The notes beneath the pieces are model-generated. The model had not been told where the DNA came from. It searched no databases and saw only the letters and a program-made list of their open reading frames with translations. Below are positions 47,852-57,218 of a DNA stretch of 64,000 nt, one piece after another (position 1 is the first letter of the stretch; each line of letters begins with the position of its first letter). A program made the translations under genes and the position numbers. The DNA lies in the NCBI RefSeq assembly GCF_900113695.1, contig NZ_FOQH01000002.1:248001-312000 (forward strand). Direction: 5' to 3'. The stretch comes from Albimonas pacifica (GTDB lineage: Bacteria; Pseudomonadota; Alphaproteobacteria; Rhodobacterales; Rhodobacteraceae).

Positions 47852-50019
47852 CCGAAGGGGGTCCGCTCGCCTTGAACGTCCTGCTCCATCCCCCCGCCGC
47901 CGCCGAGGCCGCCCGCCTGCAGATCCGGATGCTGGGCGCGCCGGCGCTGATGTTCGAGGGGCGCTCGCTGCGCGTCGTGAACCGCAAGCTTTTGTGCATG
48001 CTGGGCTATCTGGCGCTGGACGAGGGCCGCTCGGACTCGCGCGAGCGGCTGGTGGGCCTGCTGTGGTCGGAATCGGACGAGAAGCACGCCCGCGGCTCCC
48101 TGCGCCAGGTGGTCACCGCCCTGCGCCGGATCACCGGCGAGCTCGGCTTCGAGGGGTTCGAGACCGACCGCTCCCACGTCACGCTCGATCCCGCGCGGTT
48201 CCGCGCCGACGTCACGGACGTGCTCGACCAGCTCGGCCCCGACCGCATCCACCCGCTGCTGCTGGCGACCGAGGACCTGCCCCAGACCCTGATGGCGGGC
48301 TGCGAGGACGTCGATCCCGCCTTCGCCGGCTGGCTGCTGGTGCGCCGCGAGACGCTGCGCAACCAGATCCAGCAGGGGCTGATGAGCGCGCTGGAGCAGG
48401 CCGCCCCCGACGGGCGGGCGGAGCGGGAGCTGGCCCGCGCGCTGCTGCGCCTCGACCCCACCCAGGAGCTCGCCGCCCGCCGGCTGATGGAGAACCTCGC
48501 CCGCGGCGGCGACGTGCCGGGCGCGCTGACGGTCTACAACGCCCTGTGGGACGTGCTGGGCGACGAGCACGACATCGAGCCGGCCGAGCCGACCCGCGAC
48601 CTCGTCGCCCGGATCAAGAACGGCGAGGTGCCCGAGCCGGGCGCGGGCCTGGGGCCGGGGGCGCGGATCCTCGCCGCCGCGGGGACCCGCAGCCGGGAGG
48701 CGCCCGCGCCCCGCGAGGGGCGGCCGGGGGAGGTCGCGCCGGGCGAGCCGCGCCCGAGCGAGGCCCGCCGCCGCCTTCTGGCGCCGCCGCGCCTGCCGCC
48801 GCTGCTGGTGGTCGCCCGCTTCGAGCTGCGCGGCGAGGACGCCGACGCGCAGATGATGCTCGACGGGTTCCGCCATTCCCTGATCGGCTCGCTGGTGCGG
48901 TTCCGCGAATGGCAGGTGGCCGAGAGCGACGCCCCCGTCGCCCGCGCCGAGGGGCCCGACGCCCCCGCCCGCAGCCGTTTCGGCATCCGCGCCACCGCCG
49001 AGAAGCTGGGGGCGGAGGGGCTGCGCGTGGCGCTGACCATCCGCGACCTCGACAGCGGCGTGTTCGTCTGGTCGCAGTCCTTCGCCCTGACCTACGAGAC
49101 CTGGACCCTGCGCCAGGAGGAGCTGCTGCGCCACGCCACCATCGCGCTGAACGTGAACCTCTCGGCCGATCGCCTGCGGCGCACCGCGCACCTGCCCGAG
49201 ATCACCGCCTCGCTCCACGACCTGTGGCTGCGGGGGCAGAGCCTGATCCTGCAGTTCAACGCCGCCTCCTGGGAGGAGGCCGACAAGCTGCTGACCGAGG
49301 TGACCGAGCTCGCGCCCGAGTTCGCGCCCGCCTTCAGCTCGCGCGTGCAGCTGGGCAACACCTCGCATATCTCGCGGCCGGGGGTGTATCGCTCCGAGGC
49401 GCTGCACGCGCGCACGCTGGAGCTGGCGCAGAAGGCGGTGGCGCTGGATCCGCTCGACAGCCGGGCGCAGTTGGCGCTGGGCTGGGCGCTGGCCTACAAC
49501 CACCGCTGGGAGCACGCGCTGATGAACTTCGAGCTGGCGCGCGAGCTCAACGGCCACGATCCCTGGACGATGACCTCGGTGGCGCAGGCCTGGGCGGTGG
49601 CGGGGCGGCACGGCGACGCCATGGACCTCGCCGGCCAGGCGCTGGAGGCGACGCCGCTGCCCAATCACACCCGCTGGGGCTACCACGCCGCCATCCGCTT
49701 CTTCGCTGGCGACTACGAGGGCGCGCTGGAGGCGGCGCGGATCGCGGGCGACACCCACCCCAACAACGGCGGCTGGCGGGCGGCCTCGCTCGCGCATCTC
49801 GGCCGCACGGCCGAGGCCAGGGCCGAGGCGCGCAAGCTGCTCGAGGTGCTGTCGCAGCGCTGGTGGGGCGACGTGCCCGCCACGCCGCGCAACATGGCCC
49901 GCTGGGTTCTGCAGGTGTTCCCGTGGCGCCAGGACCTGGAGTGGAAGCGCCTGCGCGACGGGCTGCGCATCGCCGGCCTGCCGGTCGCCAAGCTGCCGAT
50001 GCGCGACGTCGGCCCCTAG
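47848..50019 (+). CDS. BTAD/SARP-like transcriptional regulator with TPR C-terminus
   Basis: A 723-residue protein starting at GTG 47848 (GTGA overlap with the YcaO stop). An N-terminal winged-helix-like region (LQIRMLGAPALMFEGRSLRV, then LCMLGYLALDEGRSDSRERL with GLLWSESDEKHARGSLRQVV) is followed by a BTAD helical domain (about residues 100-250). A central domain, roughly residues 320-450, resembles the adenylate-cyclase-associated 'TolB-like' segment (VWSQSFALTYETWTLRQEEL). TPR-type repeats run to the end. Such regulators often control secondary metabolism in actinobacteria. Tight coupling to the YcaO gene suggests it senses or controls the same process. Confidence 0.85.
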   Translation: MTEGGPLALNVLLHPPAAAEAARLQIRMLGAPALMFEGRSLRVVNRKLLCMLGYLALDEGRSDSRERLVGLLWSESDEKHARGSLRQVVTALRRITGELGFEGFETDRSHVTLDPARFRADVTDVLDQLGPDRIHPLLLATEDLPQTLMAGCEDVDPAFAGWLLVRRETLRNQIQQGLMSALEQAAPDGRAERELARALLRLDPTQELAARRLMENLARGGDVPGALTVYNALWDVLGDEHDIEPAEPTRDLVARIKNGEVPEPGAGLGPGARILAAAGTRSREAPAPREGRPGEVAPGEPRPSEARRRLLAPPRLPPLLVVARFELRGEDADAQMMLDGFRHSLIGSLVRFREWQVAESDAPVARAEGPDAPARSRFGIRATAEKLGAEGLRVALTIRDLDSGVFVWSQSFALTYETWTLRQEELLRHATIALNVNLSADRLRRTAHLPEITASLHDLWLRGQSLILQFNAASWEEADKLLTEVTELAPEFAPAFSSRVQLGNTSHISRPGVYRSEALHARTLELAQKAVALDPLDSRAQLALGWALAYNHRWEHALMNFELARELNGHDPWTMTSVAQAWAVAGRHGDAMDLAGQALEATPLPNHTRWGYHAAIRFFAGDYEGALEAARIAGDTHPNNGGWRAASLAHLGRTAEARAEARKLLEVLSQRWWGDVPATPRNMARWVLQVFPWRQDLEWKRLRDGLRIAGLPVAKLPMRDVGP

Positions 50020-50065
50020 GGCCGGGGGCAGGGGGGCGCCCGGGTCCGGCCCCCCCGGGCCGTCA

Positions 50066-50083
50066 GGCCCGACGCGTCGGGCC
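50066..50083. terminator. Perfect 18-bp palindrome between convergent genes
   Basis: GGCCCGACGCGTCGGGCC, midway between the stop codons of the BTAD regulator (50019) and thymidine kinase (50113). As RNA it folds into a 7-bp stem with a 4-base loop on either strand, suiting a bidirectional terminator. Confidence 0.5.
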
Positions 50084-50112
50084 GGAAGGCCGTCGCGCGG
50101 GGCAGGGGGCGC

Positions 50113-50703
50113 TCAGCCCTCCGGGCCTTCGCCCACCGCCTCGCGCCAGTGCCGCCGGCAGAGCGAGAGGTAGCGGTCGTTGCCGCCGATCTCGACCTGC
50201 GCGCCCTCGGTGACCGCCTTGCCGTCGGGGCCGACGCGGGCGACCATCGTCGCCTTGCGCCCGCAATGGCAGATGGTGCGCACCTCGCGCAGGCTGTCGG
50301 CGAGCGCCAGCAGCGCGGCCGAGCCGGGGAACAGCTCGCCCCGGAAGTCCACCCGCAGCCCGTAGGCCATCACCGGCACGCCCAGGTCGTCGGCGGCCCA
50401 GGCGAGCTGCCTGACCTGGATCGGCTCGAGGAACTGCGCCTCGTCGACCAGCACGCAGGCGAGCGGGCCGTCGGCCAGACGGTCGCGGATCCGGGCGAAG
50501 AGGTCGTCGCCGGGGACGTAGGTCTCGGCCTCCGATCCGATGCCGATGCGCGAGCCGATGCGCCCCTCGCCCGCCCGCTGGTCGAGGCGGGCGGTCAGCA
50601 GCAGGGTGCGCATCCCCCGTTCGCGGTAGTTGTGCGACGCCTGCAGCAGCAGCGTCGACTTGCCCGCGTTCATCGTCGAGTAGTTGAAGTAGAGCTTGGC
50701 CAT
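50113..50703 (-). CDS. tdk: Thymidine kinase (type II)
   Basis: A 196-residue kinase of normal length. P-loop YSTMNAGKSTLLLQ at residues 8-21, DEAQFL as the catalytic and Walker-B-like segment near residue 90, and the lasso/lid zinc residues in CHCGRKATMVAR. It phosphorylates thymidine to dTMP for salvage. The gene is divergent from the ribonucleotide reductase gene 273 bases away, a sensible pairing of two dNTP supply routes. Confidence 0.96.
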   Translation of the reverse strand: MAKLYFNYSTMNAGKSTLLLQASHNYRERGMRTLLLTARLDQRAGEGRIGSRIGIGSEAETYVPGDDLFARIRDRLADGPLACVLVDEAQFLEPIQVRQLAWAADDLGVPVMAYGLRVDFRGELFPGSAALLALADSLREVRTICHCGRKATMVARVGPDGKAVTEGAQVEIGGNDRYLSLCRRHWREAVGEGPEG

Positions 50704-50938
50704 GGCCCGGTCTTATCGACCGGCGGCGCGGCGGCGGCAAGGGGCCGGCGCGGGCGGCCCTCGCGGCGGCTGCGCCGCCGCATCGCCCCGCCCGGCCGTC
50801 CCCCTCGCGGGGCTGCGCCCCGGGGCGGCGCGCCGGCGGGGCGAACGGGGGCGGGCAGGCGGGAGAGGGCAGGCGGGGGGCGGGATCTTCCAGCCGTCCG
50901 CCTTGCCGGCGGCGCCCCTTCGAATTACCCTCGCCCCT

Positions 50939-50954
50939 CCCCATATCTGGTGGA
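50939..50954 (+). promoter_or_regulatory. Possible NrdR box before nrdJ
   Basis: CCCCATATCTGGTGGA, 22 bases before the nrdJ start, resembles the NrdR consensus (ACACwATATaTwGTGT type) at its ATAT centre and the GGTG right arm; the left arm is weaker. NrdR boxes usually occur in pairs and no second one is seen. The rest of the 273-bp intergenic region is GC-rich. I saw no cobalamin riboswitch. Confidence 0.35.
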
Positions 50955-50976
50955 CCCCAGCGCGCGGAGGCCCAGC

Positions 50977-53280
50977 ATGTCCGGTTTCGACGCCCCGATC
51001 GCCGAGCAGATCTGGGACATGAAGTACCGGTTCAAGACCCCGGACGGCGAGCCGATCGACGCCGATGTCGAGGCGAGCTGGTCGCGCGTCGCGCGCGCGC
51101 TCGCGGCCCAGGAGGCCGACCCCGCCGCCTGGACCCCCCGTTTCGAGGCGGCGCTGCGCGACTTCCGCTTCCTGCCGGCGGGCCGGATCCTGGCCGGCGC
51201 GGGCACCGGGCGATCCGTCACCCTCTTCAACTGCTTCGTCATGGGCACGATCCCCGACGACCTCGGCGGCATCTTCGAGGCGCTGAAGGAGGCCGCCCTG
51301 ACCATGCAGCAGGGGGGCGGGATCGGCTACGACTTCTCGACCATCCGGCCCAAGGGCGCCTCGGTGGCGGGCGTCGGCGCGGACGCCTCCGGCCCGCTGA
51401 GCTTCATGGACGTGTGGGATTCGATGTGCCGCACGATCATGTCGGCCGGCGCGAGGCGCGGCGCGATGATGGCGACGCTGCGCTGCGACCACCCCGACGT
51501 CGAGGCCTTCGTCGAGGCCAAGAAGGACCCCGCGCGGCTGCGCAACTTCAACCTCTCGATCCTGGTCACCGACGCCTTCATGGAGGCGGTGGCCCGGGAC
51601 GCCGACTGGCCCCTGGTCTTCGAGGGCCGCACCTACCGCACCCTGCGCGCGCGCGAGCTGTGGGACCGGATCATGCGCGCCACCTACGACTACGCCGAGC
51701 CCGGCGTGATCTTCATCGACCGGATCAACCGGCTGAACAACCTCGCCTATGCCGAGACGATCTCCGCCACCAACCCCTGCGGGGAGCAGCCGCTGCCCCC
51801 CTACGGCGCCTGCCTGCTGGGATCGATCAACCTCGCCCGCCTGGTGCGCGAGCCCTTCGCGCCGGGCGCCCATATCGACGAGGCCGAGCTCTCCGAGCTG
51901 GTGGGCGTCGCGGTGCGGATGATGGACGACGTGGTCGACGCCTCCCGCTTCCCGCTGCCCCAGCAGGCGGCCGAGGCGCAGGCCAAGCGGCGCATCGGGC
52001 TGGGCGTCACCGGGCTCGCGGACGCGCTGCTGATGACCGGCCTGCGCTACGGCTCCGACGAGGCCGTCGCCCAGACCTCCGCCTGGATGAAGGCGCTGGC
52101 GCGGGCGGCCTATTTCGCCTCGGTCGAGCTGGCGAAGGAAAAGGGCGCCTTCCCCCTCTTCGACACTGAAAAATTCTGCGCCTCGCCCTCGGTGCAGGCG
52201 CTGGGCGAGGACGTGGTCGAGGCGGTGCGCGCGCACGGCATCCGCAACGCGCTGCTGACCTCGATCGCGCCCACGGGGACCATCAGCCTTTACGCCGGCA
52301 ACGTCTCCTCGGGCATCGAGCCGGTCTTCGCCTTCGCCTACACCCGCAAGGTGCTGCAGCGCGACGGCACGCGGACCGAGGAGGAGGTCGTCGACCAGGC
52401 CCTCGCCCTCTGGCGCGAGCTGCACGGCGACGCCCCCTGGCCCGAGCATTTCGTCGACGCCCAGACCCTGACCCCCGCCGACCACGTCCGCATGCAGGCG
52501 GCGGCGCAGGCGTGGGTCGACAGCTCGATCTCCAAGACCATCAACGTGCCCGAGGACATCTCCTTCGAGGCCTTCAAGGACGTCTACCTCGAGGCCTGGC
52601 GCACGGGCTGCAAGGGCTGCACGACCTACCGGCCGAACGCGGTGACGGGCTCGGTGCTGACCGTCTCGGCCCCGGCGCCCGAGACCGCGGCCTCCCCGCC
52701 CGAAGAGGCCGGGCGCCGCCCCGCCGACCTCTCCGCCGCGCGCGACGGCGAGGTGGTGTGGATGCACGAGCCGCTCGACCGCCCCGAGGCGCTGGAGGGC
52801 CGCACCTACAAGATCACCTGGCCGGATTCGGCCCATGCGATCTACATCACGCTCAACGACGTGGTGGTGGGCGGCCGGCGGCGTCCGTTCGAGGTGTTCA
52901 TCAACTCCAAGAACATGGAGCACTACGCCTGGACGGTGGCGCTGACGCGGATGATCTCGGCCGTGTTCCGCCGCGGCGGCGACGTGAGCTTCGTGGTCGA
53001 GGAGCTGAAGGCCGTCTTCGACCCCCGCGGCGGCGCCTGGATGGAGGGGCGCTACGTCCCCTCGATCCTGGCCGCCATCGGAGGCGTGATCGAGAAGCAC
53101 ATGATCCAGACCGGCTTCCTGGAGGGGGAGGGCCTGGCCCTGAAGACCGACCCCCAGGCCCGCGCCGTCGCCGTCGGCGAGGCCCCCGGCGCCGTCTGCC
53201 CCAGCTGCGGCGAATACGCGATGCAGATGATGGAGGGCTGCGAGACCTGCCTGTCCTGCGGCTACTCGAAGTGCGGGTGA
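50977..53280 (+). CDS. nrdJ: Adenosylcobalamin-dependent ribonucleoside-diphosphate reductase (class II)
   Basis: A 767-residue class II reductase. Early blocks are FLPAGRILAGAGTGRSVTLF then NCFVMG (an active-site cysteine) and MQQGGGIGYDFSTIRPKG. NPCGEQPLPPYGACLLGSIN carries the thiyl-radical cysteine and its neighbours, and APTGTISLYAGNVSSGIEP follows. The C-terminus has an extra domain ending CPSCGEYAMQMMEGCETCLS, then CGYSKCG, a zinc-ribbon-like cysteine cluster thought to relay reducing power. GGAGG precedes the ATG. It makes deoxyribonucleotides with or without oxygen, using vitamin B12. Confidence 0.95.
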   Translation: MSGFDAPIAEQIWDMKYRFKTPDGEPIDADVEASWSRVARALAAQEADPAAWTPRFEAALRDFRFLPAGRILAGAGTGRSVTLFNCFVMGTIPDDLGGIFEALKEAALTMQQGGGIGYDFSTIRPKGASVAGVGADASGPLSFMDVWDSMCRTIMSAGARRGAMMATLRCDHPDVEAFVEAKKDPARLRNFNLSILVTDAFMEAVARDADWPLVFEGRTYRTLRARELWDRIMRATYDYAEPGVIFIDRINRLNNLAYAETISATNPCGEQPLPPYGACLLGSINLARLVREPFAPGAHIDEAELSELVGVAVRMMDDVVDASRFPLPQQAAEAQAKRRIGLGVTGLADALLMTGLRYGSDEAVAQTSAWMKALARAAYFASVELAKEKGAFPLFDTEKFCASPSVQALGEDVVEAVRAHGIRNALLTSIAPTGTISLYAGNVSSGIEPVFAFAYTRKVLQRDGTRTEEEVVDQALALWRELHGDAPWPEHFVDAQTLTPADHVRMQAAAQAWVDSSISKTINVPEDISFEAFKDVYLEAWRTGCKGCTTYRPNAVTGSVLTVSAPAPETAASPPEEAGRRPADLSAARDGEVVWMHEPLDRPEALEGRTYKITWPDSAHAIYITLNDVVVGGRRRPFEVFINSKNMEHYAWTVALTRMISAVFRRGGDVSFVVEELKAVFDPRGGAWMEGRYVPSILAAIGGVIEKHMIQTGFLEGEGLALKTDPQARAVAVGEAPGAVCPSCGEYAMQMMEGCETCLSCGYSKCG

Positions 53281-53645
53281 TCGACCGGCGGGCCGTGTCG
53301 TAACGGCCTCCATGAATTGACCTTCGCCCCGGGCTTTCGACCGTTCCGGCAACCGAAAGGCCGCCACCGGCCGAAGCGAGGGGCTTCGCGGGGCCTGGAG
53401 GCGGCGCGTGCTCCCCCTCGCCGAGCGTTCGGGACGCAGGCGCGCGGCGGCCGCCGATGCAAATGGCGGGGCGTCATCGCCTCGCGGGAAGACGGTCGGC
53501 GACCCGCGGGCGTCGACGAACCGGCGCCTGCGCATCCGCGTCTCGCCTCAAGGGAGAACAGCCCGACCCGAAACCGGGGGACGTCCGCGGGGGCGGGGTC
53601 GGCGCGCCGCGAGCGATGCGTTGCGTCCACGGGTCTCGCGACGGG
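53281..53645. other. About 365 bp gap between nrdJ and the antiporter gene
   Basis: The two flanking genes converge here. I see no gene with a start and ribosome binding site, no clear hairpin with a T tract, and no repeat. Open frames exist on both strands but only encode Arg-rich sequence. Confidence 0.5.
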
Positions 53646-55424
53646 CTACCGGTCGGACGAGGCGGGGGCCGCAGGTCCGCTCAGGGGCTCGGGGACCGGG
53701 CGGAGGATCAGCTGCTCGGCGCCCGACATGGCGTCGCCCTGCACCTGCTCGGACAGGCGCTGGGCGTCGCGTCGGCGGATGTCCTCGGTCGTCTCCTCCA
53801 CGTCGGCCTGGGACAGTCCCAGGGACCGCAGGCCCTCCGCACCCATCAGGTAGGCGGATTCGACCGTCTCGCGGATCTCGCGGTCGACGCCGGCGCGGAT
53901 CAGCTCCACCGCATGGGCGCGGTCCCGGCTGCGCACCAGCAGCTTCGCCTGCGGGAATTCGTGCTGCGCCAGCTCGACGATGCGCAGCGCGTCGGCGGGC
54001 TCGTCGATGCACACCAGGATCGTCTCGGCCTCCGCCGCGCCGGAGCGGCGCAGCACGTCCAGCCGGGCGCCGTCGCCGAAATGAACCTTGAAGCCGTAGC
54101 GCGCCGCGTCGCGGATCCGGTCGGGATCCCGGTCGATCACCGCGAGATCCACGCCCCGCGCCAGCAGCGGCTGCGAGGCGATCTGGCCGAAGCGCCCGAA
54201 GCCGACCAGCAGGATCCGCCCGCCCAGGTCCTGCGCAGGCTCGACCCCGTCCATCGAGACCTGTCCCCGCAGCAGCCGGTCCGCCGCGGCCATCAGCAGC
54301 GGGGTCAGGGCCATGGACAGGATCACCACCGAGGCGAAGACCGCGCTCTCGCGCGCGTCGATCACGCCGCCGGCGAGCGCGGCGGTGTAGAGGACGAAGG
54401 CGAACTCGCCGCCCTGCATGAACATCGACGTCCGGCGCAGCGCCGCCCGCCGGTCCGCGCCGAAGAGGCGCGCCACCGCGTGGACCAGCAGGCCCTTCAC
54501 CGCCGTGAAGACGACCAGCATCGACAGCGCCAGCGGCCACTCCGCCGCCAGCACGCCCAGGTCGAGCGACATGCCCACCGCGAGGAAGAACAGGCCCATC
54601 AGCAGGCCGCGGAACGGCTCGACGTCGCTCTCGATCTGGTGGCGATAGCTCGAGCTCGACAGCATCACCCCGGCGAGGAACGCGCCCATCGCCATCGACA
54701 GGCCCACCGCCTCCATCAGCATGGCCGCGCCCAGCACCACCAGCAGCGCGCCGGCGGTCAGCACCTCGCGCGTGCGGGCCTTCGCCAGCAGGGCGAAGAA
54801 CGGGTTCAGCCCCGAGCGCGCCCCGCCCACCAGCGCCAGCAGCGCCGCGAGCTTGAGCAGCGCGTCGAGCCAGCCCGCGCTCTCCTGCGCCAGCGGCGAC
54901 AACCAGGCGACCACGGCCAGCAGCGGCACGATCATCAGGTCCTCGAACAGCAGGATCGCGACGGACTTCTGGCCCTCGGCCCCCGCGATCTCGCCGCGGT
55001 CCTGGAGCAGCGACATGATGATCGCGGTCGAGGACAGCACGAAGCCGGCGCCGGCGACGAAGGCCGCGGGCCCCGACAGGCCGAAGAGCCCGACCCCCGC
55101 CAGCGCCAGCGCCGCGATCGCCAGCCCCACCTGCACCAGCCCCAGCCCGAAGATCTGCCCGCGCATCGCGAACAGCTTGCGGGGCCGCAGCTCCAGTCCG
55201 ATCACGAACAGGAACATCACCACGCCGAGCTCGGAGAAATGCAGGATCGAGGCGGCGTCCGTGAACAGGCCCAGCACGGAGGGCCCGACCAGCAGGCCGG
55301 CGGCGAAATAGCCCAGCACCGATCCCAGCCCGACCCGCTGGAACAGCGGCACGGCGACGACCGCCGCGCCCATCAGGACCACGGCGGGTCCGATCATCTG
55401 GCCGAGGCCCGCTTCCGCCATCAT
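53646..55424 (-). CDS. CPA2-family K+/H+ (monovalent cation:proton) antiporter with TrkA-N domain, KefB/KefC-like
   Basis: A 592-residue membrane protein. The first 380 residues hold about 12 helices with CPA2 patterns (GSVLGYFAAGLLVGPSVLGL, then FLFVIGLELRPRKLF and GAGFVLSSTAIIMSLLQDRG). A cytoplasmic TrkA-N domain follows, with the nucleotide motif ILLVGFGRFGQIASQPLLAR near residue 408. The protein releases K+ in exchange for protons; KefB/KefC relatives open when electrophiles form glutathione adducts. Its start overlaps the end of the MoaF/SnoaL gene by four bases. Confidence 0.93.
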   Translation of the reverse strand: MMAEAGLGQMIGPAVVLMGAAVVAVPLFQRVGLGSVLGYFAAGLLVGPSVLGLFTDAASILHFSELGVVMFLFVIGLELRPRKLFAMRGQIFGLGLVQVGLAIAALALAGVGLFGLSGPAAFVAGAGFVLSSTAIIMSLLQDRGEIAGAEGQKSVAILLFEDLMIVPLLAVVAWLSPLAQESAGWLDALLKLAALLALVGGARSGLNPFFALLAKARTREVLTAGALLVVLGAAMLMEAVGLSMAMGAFLAGVMLSSSSYRHQIESDVEPFRGLLMGLFFLAVGMSLDLGVLAAEWPLALSMLVVFTAVKGLLVHAVARLFGADRRAALRRTSMFMQGGEFAFVLYTAALAGGVIDARESAVFASVVILSMALTPLLMAAADRLLRGQVSMDGVEPAQDLGGRILLVGFGRFGQIASQPLLARGVDLAVIDRDPDRIRDAARYGFKVHFGDGARLDVLRRSGAAEAETILVCIDEPADALRIVELAQHEFPQAKLLVRSRDRAHAVELIRAGVDREIRETVESAYLMGAEGLRSLGLSQADVEETTEDIRRRDAQRLSEQVQGDAMSGAEQLILRPVPEPLSGPAAPASSDR

Positions 55425-56224
55425 GCTCTCCCTGCTTCATCGGGTTGCGTCCGCCCGGTCCCGGCGACCGGCCGCGGGGAACGCTCCGCCTGCGGGCGGG
55501 CGCGCGCCTCGGCCTCCCGGGGGTCGAACATCGCGAGGCCGGCGGCGCTCCGCGTCGCGGGGACCTCGGCCTGCAGGACGTCCCAGTGCTCGGCCAGGCG
55601 GCCGTTCTCGATCCGGAACACGTCGACCACCACCTGCGGCGCCGAGGCCCAGCCGTGGATGCGGCCGTGGATCGCGACCAGGTCGCCCTCGGCGATCGTC
55701 AGGCCCGGCTCGTAGCGGACCTCGGGCGACAGGCTCTCGACGATCGTCTGCAGCGCGTCGCGGCCCTGCGGGATGTCGGGATTGTGCTGGGCGTAGTCCG
55801 CGGCGTAGAGGCGACCGACCGCCGAGGCGTCGTGGCGCTGGAACAGCGCGGTCATCGCCTCCAGCACCAGCGCCGTGTTGCGGCGGGGGCGGTCGTCGGA
55901 GGGGCGGTCGGCGGGGCGGACGACCTCGAACGGTCCGCTCATCCGCAGGAAGCGGCCGTCGGGCAGGGTGGCGAAGGAGGAGACCACGCGGCGGTCGTGG
56001 TCCTGGAGGTTGACCACCGTCGCGCCGTCCGCCTCCTGCCAGCTGACCGCGAAGAGGCCGCCGCCCAGCGGCGCGACCTCGATGTCGACCTCCTCGGTGC
56101 GCGCGAAGGGCCCCTCCCGGATCTCGAACCGCAGGCGCGTGGTCGACAGCAGGGTCAGGGAGACGCGGAACTGCGGATAGGCGACGTCCATCTCGAGCCC
56201 GACGGGAAAGCTGTCCAGGGTCAT
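55421..56224 (-). CDS. Two-domain protein: MoaF-related barrel plus SnoaL/NTF2-like domain
   Basis: A 267-residue protein. Residues 1-105 match the MoaF-related lipocalin-like pattern (PVGLEMDVAYPQFRVSLTLL, then FAVSWQEADGATVVNLQDHD). Residues 120-235 are a SnoaL/NTF2-like domain (ALVLEAMTALFQRHDASAVG, then YAQHNPDIPQGRDAL and VDVFRIENGRLAEHWDVLQ). This second part is found in polyketide cyclases and many small-molecule isomerases. The tail after residue 240 is disordered. Both domains bind small hydrophobic ligands. It is coupled to the antiporter gene, which is an odd partner; a role in handling electrophiles is possible. Confidence 0.8.
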   Translation of the reverse strand: MTLDSFPVGLEMDVAYPQFRVSLTLLSTTRLRFEIREGPFARTEEVDIEVAPLGGGLFAVSWQEADGATVVNLQDHDRRVVSSFATLPDGRFLRMSGPFEVVRPADRPSDDRPRRNTALVLEAMTALFQRHDASAVGRLYAADYAQHNPDIPQGRDALQTIVESLSPEVRYEPGLTIAEGDLVAIHGRIHGWASAPQVVVDVFRIENGRLAEHWDVLQAEVPATRSAAGLAMFDPREAEARARPQAERSPRPVAGTGRTQPDEAGRA

Positions 56225-56423
56225 CTGCGGCGTCCTTTCGACGGGAGAAGGGGGCGGGCGGGACGGCGTCGCGACGACAGGCGGGACGGCGCGACGGGAA
56301 CGGGGCCATCGCGATCCCCGGCGGCGCGGTCGAGCCCGCGCCGCGCGCCTGCGTTTCCCGGGGTCCTGCGCCCGGCCGAGGGAGGGGGAGGACCGGGCCT
56401 GCGCCCGCCTCCCCCCGCCTGCG

Positions 56424-57077
56424 TCACTCGGCGGCGGACGGCGCCGGGGTCGCCAGCAGCTGCTGCTCCCACAGGAAGGCGATGCCGCTGCCGCCGGCAT
56501 GCTGCACGAGCAGGTCGGCGAGCGGGCCTGCCGTCTCGGTCCGCGCCCAGTCGCGCTGCCATTCGGCCGCGACCGCGAGCCAGGTCATCATGTTCGCCCC
56601 GGCGTCGCTCATCCGCTGGATCGCGACCTCGTGCGCCTCGATCGAGGTGCCGCCCGAGGCGTCGGTGACCACCGTCACGTCCCAGCCCTCGCCCAGCGCC
56701 TGGATCGCGGGCATGGCGACGCAGACCTCGGTCCAAAGGCCCGCGATGATCAGCTGCTTGCGCCCGGTCGCCTTCACGACGTCCACGACCTTGGGGTCCT
56801 GCCAGGTGTTGATCAGGGTCCGGTCGATGATCTCCTGCCCCGGGAACACGTCGGCGATCTGCGGGAAGATCCTGCCGCCCCGGTCGGCGATGACCGTGGT
56901 CAGGACGGTCGGCACCCCGAACGCCCTCGCGGCCTTGGCCAGCGCGGTCGAGTTGTTCACCACCATGTGGGGGTCGTGGCTGTTGAGGTTCGCGAGCTGG
57001 TAGGGCTGGTGATCGATCAGCACGAGGACCGAGTCCTCGGGACGCAGAAGAGAGTCGAGACCGTTTCGGGGGGCCAC
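56424..57077 (-). CDS. Isochorismatase-family cysteine hydrolase
   Basis: A 217-residue hydrolase. The start is GTG 57077, six bases after AAAGGA; ATG 57107 is further upstream with no site. Catalytic residues: Asp in VLVLIDHQPYQLANL, Lys in ATGRKQLIIAGLWTEVCVAM and the nucleophilic Cys in TEVCVAMPAI. GTSIEAHEVAIQRMSDAGAN is also typical. The length and the HQPYQ signature fit the YcaC/hydrolase subgroup of unknown substrate. It is divergent from a LysR gene, its likely regulator. A 199-bp gap separates it from the MoaF/SnoaL gene, so the operon link is uncertain. Confidence 0.9.
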   Translation of the reverse strand: MAPRNGLDSLLRPEDSVLVLIDHQPYQLANLNSHDPHMVVNNSTALAKAARAFGVPTVLTTVIADRGGRIFPQIADVFPGQEIIDRTLINTWQDPKVVDVVKATGRKQLIIAGLWTEVCVAMPAIQALGEGWDVTVVTDASGGTSIEAHEVAIQRMSDAGANMMTWLAVAAEWQRDWARTETAGPLADLLVQHAGGSGIAFLWEQQLLATPAPSAAE

Positions 57078-57218
57078 TGGGTTTCCTTTCCGGATTGCAC
57101 GGGACATCTCGGGGGGCGCCGGCCGCCGCCGCTCGCCTCGGCGCAATCTGTCGTTCTCCCTCCCGATGCGATAGCGTCGGCGCCTGCAGAGCTGTGTCGC
57201 GAACCGGGGAACGCCGGA

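Noticed and set aside
50704-50976. Cobalamin riboswitch before the B12-dependent reductase
   Set aside because: I looked for the B12-box (GCCACTG) and its helices; only GC-rich inverted repeats and a weak NrdR-like box were found.
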